Positions 43,467 to 50,858 of a DNA stretch of 64,000 nucleotides are shown one piece after another. Under the pieces are notes generated by a model. That model was not told the origin of the DNA, made no database searches, and saw only the letters and a list, made by a program, of their open reading frames with translations. Position 1 is the stretch's first letter, and each line of letters starts with the position of its first letter. This DNA is from Fuscovulum blasticum DSM 2131 (GTDB lineage: Bacteria; Pseudomonadota; Alphaproteobacteria; Rhodobacterales; Rhodobacteraceae). The position numbers and the translations under genes were made by a program. The DNA is taken from contig NZ_PZKE01000003.1 of assembly GCF_003034965.1 (NCBI RefSeq), positions 223,673 to 287,672 of the forward strand, read 5' to 3'.

Positions 43467-43652
43467 ATGCGCAAGACCCCCACGCCCGAGACGCCCGCAA
43501 AGACGGGTCAGCCGACCGCGACCCTGTCGCGGGAGGAGCGGCTGAAGGCGGCGCTGAAGGCGAACATGGGCCGCCGCAAGGCCCAGGCCAGGGCGCGGTC
43601 AAGCGGGACGCCTGACGACGGGCAACCGGACAACAAGAACACGGGCGAGTGA
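43467..43652 (+). CDS. Small basic conserved hypothetical protein upstream of murA
   Basis: A 61-residue protein that I do not assign to a function: [20 protein letters not shown], then [26 protein letters not shown] and a polar tail. The middle is a highly basic helix; the ends are Pro/Thr- and Asp/Asn-rich. It stops seven bases before the murA ATG. Small basic proteins of this layout recur before murA in related genomes, which is the main reason to accept it as a gene. The frame extends 33 codons further upstream, but that part overlaps the tRNA flank. Confidence 0.6.
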   Translation: MRKTPTPETPAKTGQPTATLSREERLKAALKANMGRRKAQARARSSGTPDDGQPDNKNTGE

Positions 43653-43659
43653 GGCAGGC

Positions 43660-44931
43660 ATGGATTCGATTCTGGTCAAGGGCAACGGACCGCTGAAGGG
43701 CGAGATCCCGATCGCGGGGGCGAAGAACGCCTGTCTGACGCTGATGCCGGCCACGCTGCTGAGCGAGGAGCCGCTGACGCTGACCAATGCGCCGCGCCTG
43801 TCAGACATCGCCACCATGACGCAACTGCTGCAATCGCTGGGGGCCGAGGTCGCCGCCTTGCAGGACGGGCTGGTGCTGGCGCTGTCGAGCCATGCGATCG
43901 ACAATCACCGGGCCGATTATGACATCGTGCGGAAGATGCGGGCCTCGATCCTGGTGCTGGGGCCGATGCTGGCGCGCGACGGCCATGCGGTCGTGTCGCT
44001 GCCGGGGGGCTGTGCCATCGGGGCGCGGCCGGTGGACCTGCACCTGAAGGCGCTGGAGGCGATGGGGGCCGACCTGGACCTGCGCGACGGCTATGTTCAT
44101 GCCAAGGCGCCCGGCGGGCGGCTGAAGGGGGCGGTGTTCGAGTTTCCGCTGGTCTCGGTCGGGGCGACCGAGAACGCGCTTCTGGCGGCGACGCTGGCCA
44201 AGGGCACCACGGTGCTGAAGAACGCCGCGCGCGAGCCCGAGATCGTGGATCTTGCCCGCTGCCTGCGCCGGATGGGCGCGCAGATCGAGGGCGAGGGCAG
44301 CGGCACGATCACCATTCAGGGCGTGGACCGGCTGCATGGCGCCACGCATCCGGTGGTGACGGACCGGATCGAGCTGGGCACCTACATGCTGGTGCCGGCG
44401 ATTGCGGGCGGCGAGGTGGAATGTCTGGGCGGCCGGCTGGAGCTGGTGGGCGCCTTTGCCGAAAAGCTGGACGCGGCGGGGGTGTCGGTGACCGAAACCG
44501 CGCGCGGCCTGAAGGTTTCGCGCAAGAATGGCCGGGTGCGGGCGGTGGATGTGACGACCGAACCCTTCCCCGGGTTCCCGACCGACCTGCAGGCGCAGAT
44601 GATGGCGCTGCTTTGCACCGCCGAGGGCACCAGCGTTCTGGAAGAAAAGATCTTCGAGAACCGCTTCATGCACGCGCCCGAACTGATGCGGATGGGCGCG
44701 CGGATCGACGTGCGCGGGGGCACGGCCACGGTGACGGGGGTCGAGAAGCTGCGCGGTGCGCCGGTGATGGCGACCGACCTGCGCGCCAGCGTCAGCCTGA
44801 TTCTGGCGGGTCTGGCGGCCGAGGGGGAAACGGTGGTGAGCCGGGTCTACCACCTGGACCGCGGCTATGAGCGGGTTGAGGAAAAGCTGTCGGCCTGCGG
44901 CGCCAGGATCGAACGGATCCGGGGCAACTGA
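43660..44931 (+). CDS. murA: UDP-N-acetylglucosamine 1-carboxyvinyltransferase
   Basis: A 423-residue enzyme making the first committed step of peptidoglycan synthesis (PEP to UDP-GlcNAc). The active-site Cys is at 118 in [21 protein letters not shown]; Lys22-Asn23 (GAKNACL) bind substrate. [18 protein letters not shown] and [13 protein letters not shown] are further family blocks. Having the Cys rather than Asp implies normal fosfomycin sensitivity of the enzyme (family knowledge). Its TGA shares a base with the ATG of the following DUF2948 gene. Confidence 0.97.
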   Translation: MDSILVKGNGPLKGEIPIAGAKNACLTLMPATLLSEEPLTLTNAPRLSDIATMTQLLQSLGAEVAALQDGLVLALSSHAIDNHRADYDIVRKMRASILVLGPMLARDGHAVVSLPGGCAIGARPVDLHLKALEAMGADLDLRDGYVHAKAPGGRLKGAVFEFPLVSVGATENALLAATLAKGTTVLKNAAREPEIVDLARCLRRMGAQIEGEGSGTITIQGVDRLHGATHPVVTDRIELGTYMLVPAIAGGEVECLGGRLELVGAFAEKLDAAGVSVTETARGLKVSRKNGRVRAVDVTTEPFPGFPTDLQAQMMALLCTAEGTSVLEEKIFENRFMHAPELMRMGARIDVRGGTATVTGVEKLRGAPVMATDLRASVSLILAGLAAEGETVVSRVYHLDRGYERVEEKLSACGARIERIRGN

Positions 44932-45407
44932 TGGCAGACGCGCGTTACGAGGACGGCGACGAAGGCCCGCTGCGGCTGCTGGCGCAGGGGGCCGAGGATC
45001 TGCCGGTGGTTTCGGCTCTGGTGCAGGATGCGGTGCTGCCGGCGGTCGAGATGCGCTATGACGCGCGCCGCCGCCGCTTTGTGGCGCTGGTCAACCGCTT
45101 TCGCTGGGAAGACCGTGAGGCCGCCGTGCGCGAGGGGCGGCCGTTCGAACGGGTGCGCAGCCTGCTGACCGTGGAAGATGTGACGGCGGTCAGGACGCAG
45201 GGCATTGACCGGCGCGACGCCGATCTGGTGCTGTCGATCCTGTCGCTGGACTGGCAGCCGGGCGAGGATGGCACGGGCCGGCTGACGCTGGTGCTGGCGG
45301 GCGACGGCGCGGTGGCGCTGGAGGTGGAAACGCTGGAGCTGCGGCTGGACGATGTGACCAAGCCCTATATCGCCCCGTCGCGCCACGCCCCCGACCACGG
45401 CGCCTGA
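44931..45407 (+). CDS. DUF2948 family protein
   Basis: A 158-residue conserved alphaproteobacterial protein of unknown function: GPLRLLAQGAEDLPVVSALVQDAVLPAVEM, RRRRFVALVNRFRWED, SLLTVEDVTAVRTQGIDR and DVTKPYIAPSRHAPDHG. The one-base overlap with murA (TGATG) indicates coupling to cell-wall synthesis at least in expression. No catalytic motif or membrane segment is seen. Confidence 0.85.
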   Translation: MADARYEDGDEGPLRLLAQGAEDLPVVSALVQDAVLPAVEMRYDARRRRFVALVNRFRWEDREAAVREGRPFERVRSLLTVEDVTAVRTQGIDRRDADLVLSILSLDWQPGEDGTGRLTLVLAGDGAVALEVETLELRLDDVTKPYIAPSRHAPDHGA

Positions 45408-45437
45408 TCGGGCAGGCGGACGCGCAGGGCGGGGGCA

Positions 45438-45488
45438 TGGCGGGGGCGCTGCCCCCGCACCCCCGGGATATTTCTGGACAGATGAAAG
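45438..45488 (-). repeat. Dispersed intergenic repeat, copy 5
   Basis: A minus-oriented copy with GGCGGGGGCGCTGCCCCCGC hairpin, CCCGGGATATTTCTGGACAG and ATGAAAGGG. It lies between the convergent DUF2948 and HDAC-like genes. Confidence 0.8.
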
Positions 45489-45509
45489 GGCGGGACGCGG
45501 CTTTGGCGG

Positions 45510-46610
45510 TCAGAGGCCCAGGGTGACGGCGGCTTCGTCGATCCAGGCCTTTGCGAAGGCGTCGAAGCGGGCGTCGGGCTGGCGTTTTTCCAGCGTGGCG
45601 GCCAGCGGGTCCGGCGCGCGGATCGCGCTGCCGGACAGCTCTTCCAGCACGGCATGGCCGCAGAACGGGACATGCACCTCGGAATAGCCGCCTTCATGCA
45701 CCAGCAGCAGACGGCCGTCACACAGGTCTGCCGCCGCCTGCTTCACCCGGCGGGTCATCAGGCGGAAGGTTTCTGCGGTCAGCAGCATACGCCCCAGCGG
45801 ATCAACGGCCGAGGCATCGTAGCCGCAGGCGACGATGATCGCATCGGGGCGGAAGCGGTGCAGGGCCGGAAGGACCACGCGGTCGAAGGCATGAAGATAG
45901 GCGGCATGGCCGCAGCCGGGCGGCAGCGGCAGGTTCAGGTTGCTGCCGGGGGCGCGGTCGCCGCCGCGTGCCTCGACCCCGCCGGTGTCGAGCGGGTAGT
46001 TGCGGTCCTGATGCAGGCTGAGCGTCAGGGTTTCGGGATCGTCCCAGAACACCGCCTCGGTGCCGTTGCCGTGGTGCACGTCCCAATCGACCACGGCGAC
46101 ACGGCCCAGCCGGCCTTCGGCGCGGGCGGCGCGGATGGCGATGCCGATGTTGTTCAGCAGGCAAAAGCCGTTCGGGAAATCCGGCAGGCAGTGGTGGCCG
46201 GGCGGGCGCGACAGGGCATAGGCATTGGCGGCCTCGCCCGTCAGCACGGCGCGCAGGGCGGCGGTGGCAAGGCCGGCCGACAGCGCCGCGATTTCGAACC
46301 CGCCGCGGCCGAAGGGGGTGCGCAGGCCCAGTTCGCCGCCACCCGCATCGGAGGCCGCCTTGAACGCCTGCAGATAGGTTTCGGGGTGGACGCGCGCCAT
46401 TTCGGCCCAGGTCGCCTCGGGCGCGGTGCGGGCGTCCATCTCGCGCAGAAGGCCGGTCACCTCGAGCAGGTTCTTCAGGCGGCGCTTGGTTTCCGGGCTT
46501 TCGGGCAGGCCGCCGCCGGGCTGGACAAGGCCGCCCGTGGGCAGGGTGAAGGCATAATTGCCGCCCCCGTGCCAGAAGCAGCGTTCGTCGGAATAGAAGG
46601 CAGTGGTCAT
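45510..46610 (-). CDS. Histone-deacetylase-superfamily amidohydrolase
   Basis: A 366-residue zinc amidohydrolase. Catalytic blocks are RPPGHHCLPDFPNGFCLLNN (His139-His140) and VVDWDVHHGNGTEAVFW (zinc ligands Asp175, His177-179 region), followed by RPDAIIVACGYDASAVDPLGRM and VHEGGYSE. Bacterial members deacetylate acetylpolyamines, acetoin-like or lysine substrates; this one resembles class II/APAH-type proteins, but the substrate is not readable. GGAGG precedes the ATG at 46610. It is divergent from the DUF167 gene. Confidence 0.88.
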   Translation of the reverse strand: MTTAFYSDERCFWHGGGNYAFTLPTGGLVQPGGGLPESPETKRRLKNLLEVTGLLREMDARTAPEATWAEMARVHPETYLQAFKAASDAGGGELGLRTPFGRGGFEIAALSAGLATAALRAVLTGEAANAYALSRPPGHHCLPDFPNGFCLLNNIGIAIRAARAEGRLGRVAVVDWDVHHGNGTEAVFWDDPETLTLSLHQDRNYPLDTGGVEARGGDRAPGSNLNLPLPPGCGHAAYLHAFDRVVLPALHRFRPDAIIVACGYDASAVDPLGRMLLTAETFRLMTRRVKQAAADLCDGRLLLVHEGGYSEVHVPFCGHAVLEELSGSAIRAPDPLAATLEKRQPDARFDAFAKAWIDEAAVTLGL

Positions 46611-46675
46611 GTCGGTCCTCCGGGGCTTGCGGCCAGCCTAGGCGCGGGGCAGGGTGGAAGGCCAGAGGAAAGCCG

Positions 46676-46927
46676 ATGGACCTGCCCGACCTTTCGCACC
46701 TTGCCCGACCCGGCGCCGAGATCGCGGTGCGGGTTACGCCGAACGCGCGGCGGGCGGGGCTGGACGCGGGGCCGCCGATCCGCATTGCGGTGACGGTGGT
46801 GCCCGAGGACGGCAAGGCCACGGCGGCGGCGCAGGTGCTGCTGGCGCAGGCGCTGGGGGTGGCCAAGTCGCGGCTGGTGCTGCTGCGCGGGGCCAAGGCG
46901 CGCGACAAGGTTTTCCGCCTGGATTAG
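46676..46927 (+). CDS. DUF167 (YggU) family protein
   Basis: An 83-residue protein with the YggU fold signature: VRVTPNARRAG, PPIRIAVTVVPEDGKATAAAQVLLAQALGVAKSRLVLLRGAKARDKVFRL. The (P-x-D/E-G-K-A) loop and the S-R-V/L-x-L-x-x-G pattern are typical. Function is unknown. The gene starts 65 bases from the divergent HDAC-like gene. Confidence 0.85.
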   Translation: MDLPDLSHLARPGAEIAVRVTPNARRAGLDAGPPIRIAVTVVPEDGKATAAAQVLLAQALGVAKSRLVLLRGAKARDKVFRLD

Positions 46928-46988
46928 CGACGGAAGTGCTGCGCCGCGGCGTTCAAGGGGCAGGTTCAACCCCAGAAGGCCAAATCCC

Positions 46989-47486
46989 ATGTCTCCCGTC
47001 CTGTCACGCTATGCCACCCCGTTCATTACCGGGCTGTTTCTTGTTTCGCTGATCTCGGGTCTTGCGTTGTTCTTCCACATTGGCCCTTCGGGCTTTCACG
47101 GGATGCATGAATGGCTGAGCCTTGTGCTGATCGTGCCCTTCGTCCTGCACATCTGGAAGAACTGGCGGCCGATGACCAGCTATCTGCGCGGCACGCCGAT
47201 GGCCGTGGCGGTGGCGGTGTCGCTGCTGGCGGGGGCGGTGTTCCTGCTGCCGTCGGGATCGGGTCAGGCGGGCGGGCCGCCGCAGATGCGGCTGGCGGCG
47301 CAGGTGCTGAAATCCACCCCGGAAGCGGTGGCCCCGGCGCTGGGACAATCGCCCGAGGCGGTGACGAAGGCGCTGGTCGCCGCGGGCTTCACCCCGATGC
47401 CCGGGCAAAGCCTGGCCGACATGGCAACGGCCGCCGGCAAGTCGAACGCCGATCTGATGGCGGCGCTGCTGGCAACGGGCGGCTGA
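46989..47486 (+). CDS. DUF4405 membrane protein
   Basis: A 165-residue inner-membrane protein. Three hydrophobic segments are visible (about residues 10-30, 40-55 and 73-90); HEWLSLVLIVPFVLHIWKNW resembles the haem-binding-like His pair of DUF4405 (cytochrome b561-like). After residue 95 there is a soluble part with LAAQVLKSTPEAVAPALGQSPEAVTKALVAAGFTP and SLADMATAAGKSNADLMAALL, probably periplasmic. The latter repeats a short helix-turn pattern that looks like a small domain for binding DNA-like or peptide ligands but is unassigned. Confidence 0.72.
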   Translation: MSPVLSRYATPFITGLFLVSLISGLALFFHIGPSGFHGMHEWLSLVLIVPFVLHIWKNWRPMTSYLRGTPMAVAVAVSLLAGAVFLLPSGSGQAGGPPQMRLAAQVLKSTPEAVAPALGQSPEAVTKALVAAGFTPMPGQSLADMATAAGKSNADLMAALLATGG

Positions 47487-47535
47487 AACCCCTTCCGGCG
47501 GGCGGCGTAAAGGGTCCTCGCGCCGCCTGACCGGC

Positions 47536-47573
47536 AACGCCCGCCGTTTCCCCTGACGGCGGGCGTTCCTTTT
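47536..47573 (+). terminator. Terminator after the DUF4405 gene
   Basis: AACGCCCGCCG and CGGCGGGCGTT form an 11-bp stem followed by CCTTTT, about 50 bases after the stop. Confidence 0.85.
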
Positions 47574-47581
47574 GCCGCGAC

Positions 47582-47833
47582 TCAGCCCTTGGGGGCGGGG
47601 GTGCGGTCGATCCGGTAGCTGCCTTCGGGCAGGTTCAGCGCGGCGGCCAGATCGGCAAGCTGCGTCATCGACAGGGTGATGCGGACGGTTTCCTCGGTGT
47701 CCGGGTCGGTCTGTTCGACCGCGACGCAATCTTCGAAGGCAGTGATGACCACATCGCCCATGAGGGGCAGCCCGTCCCCTTCGTCGATCAGGGTGACGAC
47801 CGTGGCGTCGAATTCGTGCTCGATGGTGAACAT
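47582..47833 (-). CDS. Small acidic hypothetical protein
   Basis: An 83-residue acidic protein not assigned to any family: MFTIEHEFDATVVTLIDEGD, VVITAFEDCVAVEQTDPDTEETVRITLSMTQLADLAAALNLPEGSYRI. It looks like a single small beta-rich domain with an acidic helix. It has its own ATG and is followed at once by the terminator shared with the convergent DUF4405 gene. Compact codon use like its neighbours supports a real gene. Confidence 0.6.
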   Translation of the reverse strand: MFTIEHEFDATVVTLIDEGDGLPLMGDVVITAFEDCVAVEQTDPDTEETVRITLSMTQLADLAAALNLPEGSYRIDRTPAPKG

Positions 47834-47930
47834 GGGACAAGGCTAGCCCGTGCCCGCCCCCTGCGCAACCTTTCGCGAGCCGGCGACCGGGGGTCTTTTC
47901 GGGCGCCCCGGATTTGCTAGGTAACCGGGC

Positions 47931-48671
47931 ATGACTGGCCTGATGATCCCCCGGCGCCCGCTGCGCCTTGCCCTTGCCCTGTGGTCCGCGCTGGCGCTTG
48001 CCGGATGCGTGGCCGTGTCCCCCTATCCGCAGGAGGCGGCGCCGGACGCGCCGCGGATGGCGCCCGCTCCGTCCGTGGCGGGCGGGCTGTCTGGGTTTGC
48101 CGCGGTGGCGGCGCGGGTCGAGCCGGTGGCCGAAGCCGCCTGCCGGGCGCGGGCGGCTGGGCGCAACTGCGATTTCGTGATCGCGGTGGATGACCGGCCG
48201 GGGTTGCAGCCCAATGCCTTCCAGACGCTGGATTCCAGCGGGCGGCCCTATCTGGTGTTCACCATTTCCTTGCTGCAAATGGCGCGGAACGCCGATGAAC
48301 TGGCCTTCGTGCTGGGGCATGAGGCGGCGCATCATGTGGCCGGCCATATTCCCCGCCAGCAGGAACAGGCCATGGGCGGGGCGATTCTGGCCGGTGTGCT
48401 GGCGCAGGCCACGGGATTGCCGGCCGACCAGGTGAAGGCGGCGCAGAATGTGGGCGCCAGCCTTGCCGCAAGGCAGTATTCCAAGGATTTCGAGCTGGAG
48501 GCCGATGCGCTGGGCGCACGGATCGCCTGGCAGGCGGGCTATGATCCGGTGCGCGGTTCCGCCTTCTTCGACCGGCTGCCCGATCCCGGCGACAAGTTCC
48601 TGGGCAGCCACCCGCCGAATGCGCAGCGAAAGGCGGTTGTGGTCGCGGCGGTGCAGGGTCTGGGCGGCTGA
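47931..48671 (+). CDS. M48-family metallopeptidase, lipoprotein
   Basis: A 246-residue zinc protease. The N-terminus ends in a lipobox, ALAGC (Cys26), so it is probably lipid-anchored in the envelope. The zinc motif HEAAH is at 130-134 (VLGHEAAHHVAGH) and the third ligand lies in DFELEADALGARIA. It resembles the soluble M48 proteins (BepA/LoiP-like) that degrade misfolded outer-membrane proteins, without the TPR part. The ATG at 47931 is followed by a second in-frame ATG four codons on; either could be used. Confidence 0.87.
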   Translation: MTGLMIPRRPLRLALALWSALALAGCVAVSPYPQEAAPDAPRMAPAPSVAGGLSGFAAVAARVEPVAEAACRARAAGRNCDFVIAVDDRPGLQPNAFQTLDSSGRPYLVFTISLLQMARNADELAFVLGHEAAHHVAGHIPRQQEQAMGGAILAGVLAQATGLPADQVKAAQNVGASLAARQYSKDFELEADALGARIAWQAGYDPVRGSAFFDRLPDPGDKFLGSHPPNAQRKAVVVAAVQGLGG

Positions 48672-48691
48672 CCGGGCACCGGCGCCGCTGA

Positions 48692-48705
48692 TTGATTTGC
48701 GTCAA
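48692..48705. promoter_or_regulatory. FNR/FnrL-type binding site
   Basis: TTGATTTGCGTCAA matches TTGAT-N4-GTCAA, the usual form of the anaerobic regulator site in Rhodobacter-type bacteria. It is centred about 70 bases before the DUF6455 ATG, consistent with activation at low oxygen. Confidence 0.7.
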
Positions 48706-48768
48706 TGCAGCGCCGGGCCGGGTTTGTCACCTTGGGGCCAGAACCCCCCAGCAGCGCGAGGCAAGGCC

Positions 48769-49023
48769 ATGATCGGATATACGGATGCCCCCCGGGCCTG
48801 GTGGATGACCCGCGGCATGGCCCGTGTTGCCGGCGTGAACCTGCCGCAAGCCGTGATTGATGGCTGGCTGACGCGGGAAGAGCTGGCGACCATCGTCGCG
48901 CGCTGCGAAGGCTGCACCTGCCTGTCGCGCTGCGACAGTTGGCTGGCGGGGTCGGGCGCGTCGAAGCGGATGCCCGAATTCTGCCCGAACAAATCGTCGA
49001 TCGAGGCGCTTTGCCCGAACTGA
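48769..49023 (+). CDS. DUF6455 family small cysteine-rich protein
   Basis: An 84-residue protein: MIGYTDAPRAWWMTRGMARVAGVNLPQAVIDGWLTREELATIVARCEGCTCLSRCDSWL and a tail with EFCPNK and LCPN. The six cysteines (CEGCTCLSRC, CPN, CPN) suggest metal or Fe-S binding. DUF6455 is common in Rhodobacteraceae with no known activity. An FNR-type site upstream suggests that it is made under oxygen limitation, the same condition in which nif genes work. Confidence 0.82.
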   Translation: MIGYTDAPRAWWMTRGMARVAGVNLPQAVIDGWLTREELATIVARCEGCTCLSRCDSWLAGSGASKRMPEFCPNKSSIEALCPN

Positions 49024-49066
49024 ACGGCGGCCCGGCGGTGCCGGGCGCGGCGGAGATCGCCGCGCG

Positions 49067-49963
49067 TCAGATCAGGTAATAATTGACCGGGCGCAGCGGG
49101 GGCGGCGGTTCGGTGCCCAGATGCGGCGCGAAGCTGATTTCGACCGCGCGGCAGATCGCATCCAGCGCCAACCCGTTCGGTTGCAGCCCGAAGGGATGCG
49201 CCAGTTCCTCGGTCACTTCGGCAAGGCCAAGAAACATGTAGGCGACGACGCCCACGAAGATCGGCGTCATCCAGCCTGTCGCCGAATTCAGCGCGAAGGG
49301 CAGCATCATGCAGTAGAGGAAGGTCGTCCGGTAGATCAGCAGCGAATAGACGAAGGGCAGGGGGGTGTTGAAGATCCGCTCGCAGCCCGCCTGTTGCAGC
49401 GCGATCGACGACATCCGGGTCGTCAGCGCGCGGGCGCCGAAGCCGTCGATGCGGCCTTCGCGATGGGCGCGGGCGATCACGCTGTTCATGCGGTCCAGCG
49501 CGGTGCAGGGCGGGTGCGGCGTGCCGGCCAGCGCGCGGGCGGTTTCGGGCACATCGGACTCGGCCGTCAGCTTCTGGCCGCGCAGGTGCAGCCGGTGGGC
49601 GTGGACGAAGGCAATGGCCAGATGCAGGATTGTCCGGCGTTCGGCGGCATCGGGAACGAAGACATCGGTTTCGCGCGCAAGGCTGCGCATGTCGGCCAAC
49701 ATGCCGCCCCAAAGTTTGCGCGCCTCCCACCAGCGGTCATAGGCGGCGTTGTTGCGAAACCCCAGGAACAGCGACAGGCCGATCCCGAAGGTTGCATAGG
49801 CCGAGGTTTCCAGCTTTGGCACATAGGGAGTGAAATGGTCCAGCCAGACCACCACCAGCGCGAAGCCGGTCAGGAACAGCAGCGGCCTGACGATATGCGG
49901 CACGACCGAGCCGCGCATGGCTGTCAGCAGATCCCAGAGACGGGGTTTTTCGCGCACGATCAT
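49067..49963 (-). CDS. Bestrophin family (UPF0187) membrane protein
   Basis: A 298-residue protein with hydrophobic segments near residues 20-45, 50-70, 205-225 and 230-250. Family blocks are RNNAAYDRWWEARKLWGGMLADMRSLAR and LAEVTEELAHPFGLQPNGLALDAICRAVE. Bacterial bestrophins form pentameric anion or cation channels. It is alone on the minus strand downstream of the FixJ-like regulator. AAGGAAAG lies before the ATG at 49963; a longer reading adds 24 residues with no support. Confidence 0.88.
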   Translation of the reverse strand: MIVREKPRLWDLLTAMRGSVVPHIVRPLLFLTGFALVVVWLDHFTPYVPKLETSAYATFGIGLSLFLGFRNNAAYDRWWEARKLWGGMLADMRSLARETDVFVPDAAERRTILHLAIAFVHAHRLHLRGQKLTAESDVPETARALAGTPHPPCTALDRMNSVIARAHREGRIDGFGARALTTRMSSIALQQAGCERIFNTPLPFVYSLLIYRTTFLYCMMLPFALNSATGWMTPIFVGVVAYMFLGLAEVTEELAHPFGLQPNGLALDAICRAVEISFAPHLGTEPPPPLRPVNYYLI

Positions 49964-50154
49964 CGGGCGAGCCTTTCCTTGGGGCGGTGCGGCCATGTCC
50001 GGCGCAACGTCAGGGCGATGTGTTTGCGCCGGCATATCCCCCCGGCTGCGCCAAGAACAGCCCGCGGGGGCGCGGCGCGGTCACATCGCCTTGAGTTTGG
50101 CCAAGATGCGGCGGGGTGCCGCAATTTCGGGCAGGGTGTCAGCCGCCCCCGCGG

Positions 50155-50751
50155 TCAGCTTTTGGCCAGCGCAATCAGTTCGGCCACCGAGCGGACGTTC
50201 AGCTTTTCCAGAATCCGCGCGCGATGATGGTCCACCGTTCTGGGGCTGATGCCCAGATAGGCGGCGATTTCCTTGCTGGAGGTTTCGGCCGGGCGTTGCA
50301 GCATCCGGGCCACGATTTCCGCCTCTCGTGCGGTCAGCCGGGCAAACAGCGCCTCATGCTGGCGCGACTGCACCTGCGACGACAGGCGTTCGCGGGCGAT
50401 GGCGAAGGCCGTTTCGATGCGTTCGATCAGATCGCTCTGGCGGAACGGCTTTTCCAGAAAGTCGATGGCGCCGCCCTTGATGGCCTGCACCGATTCCGGC
50501 ACGCCGCCGTGGCCGGTGATGAAGATCACCGGGATCGCGCGGCCCTCGTCGTTCAGCCGGCGCTGCAGGTCCAGCCCGTTCATTCCCGGCATCCCGTAAT
50601 CCAGCAGCAGGCAGCCGGGGCGGCTGTCATCATAGGCATCCAGAAAGGACTGAGCCGAGTCGTGAGGTTCGACGACATAGCCCCGTTTGCCAAGCGCCCG
50701 GGACAGCGAGAGGCGAATATCCTCATCGTCGTCGACCAGAAAGACGGTCAT
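50155..50751 (-). CDS. FixJ-type response regulator
   Basis: A 198-residue two-domain regulator. The receiver (residues 1-120) has the acidic pair DDDE at 7-10, phosphoacceptor Asp51 (GCLLLDYGMPGM) and Lys in FLEKPF. The output domain (about 135-195) is LuxR/FixJ-type (LTAREAEIVARMLQRPAETSSKEIAAYLGISPRTVDHHRARILEKLNV). It follows the histidine kinase gene on the same strand with 107 bases between, so the two form a likely pair. The signal may be a small molecule detected outside the membrane (see the kinase). Confidence 0.93.
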   Translation of the reverse strand: MTVFLVDDDEDIRLSLSRALGKRGYVVEPHDSAQSFLDAYDDSRPGCLLLDYGMPGMNGLDLQRRLNDEGRAIPVIFITGHGGVPESVQAIKGGAIDFLEKPFRQSDLIERIETAFAIARERLSSQVQSRQHEALFARLTAREAEIVARMLQRPAETSSKEIAAYLGISPRTVDHHRARILEKLNVRSVAELIALAKS

Positions 50752-50858
50752 GGCTGCATTGTTCGGGTCGGTCAGGTGCGTGCTCCGTTCTGGGGGCCGA
50801 TGGTGCCAGTGTTATGGGATTCGCACCCGACCGCAACCAAGCGGCGGCGATTCTGATG

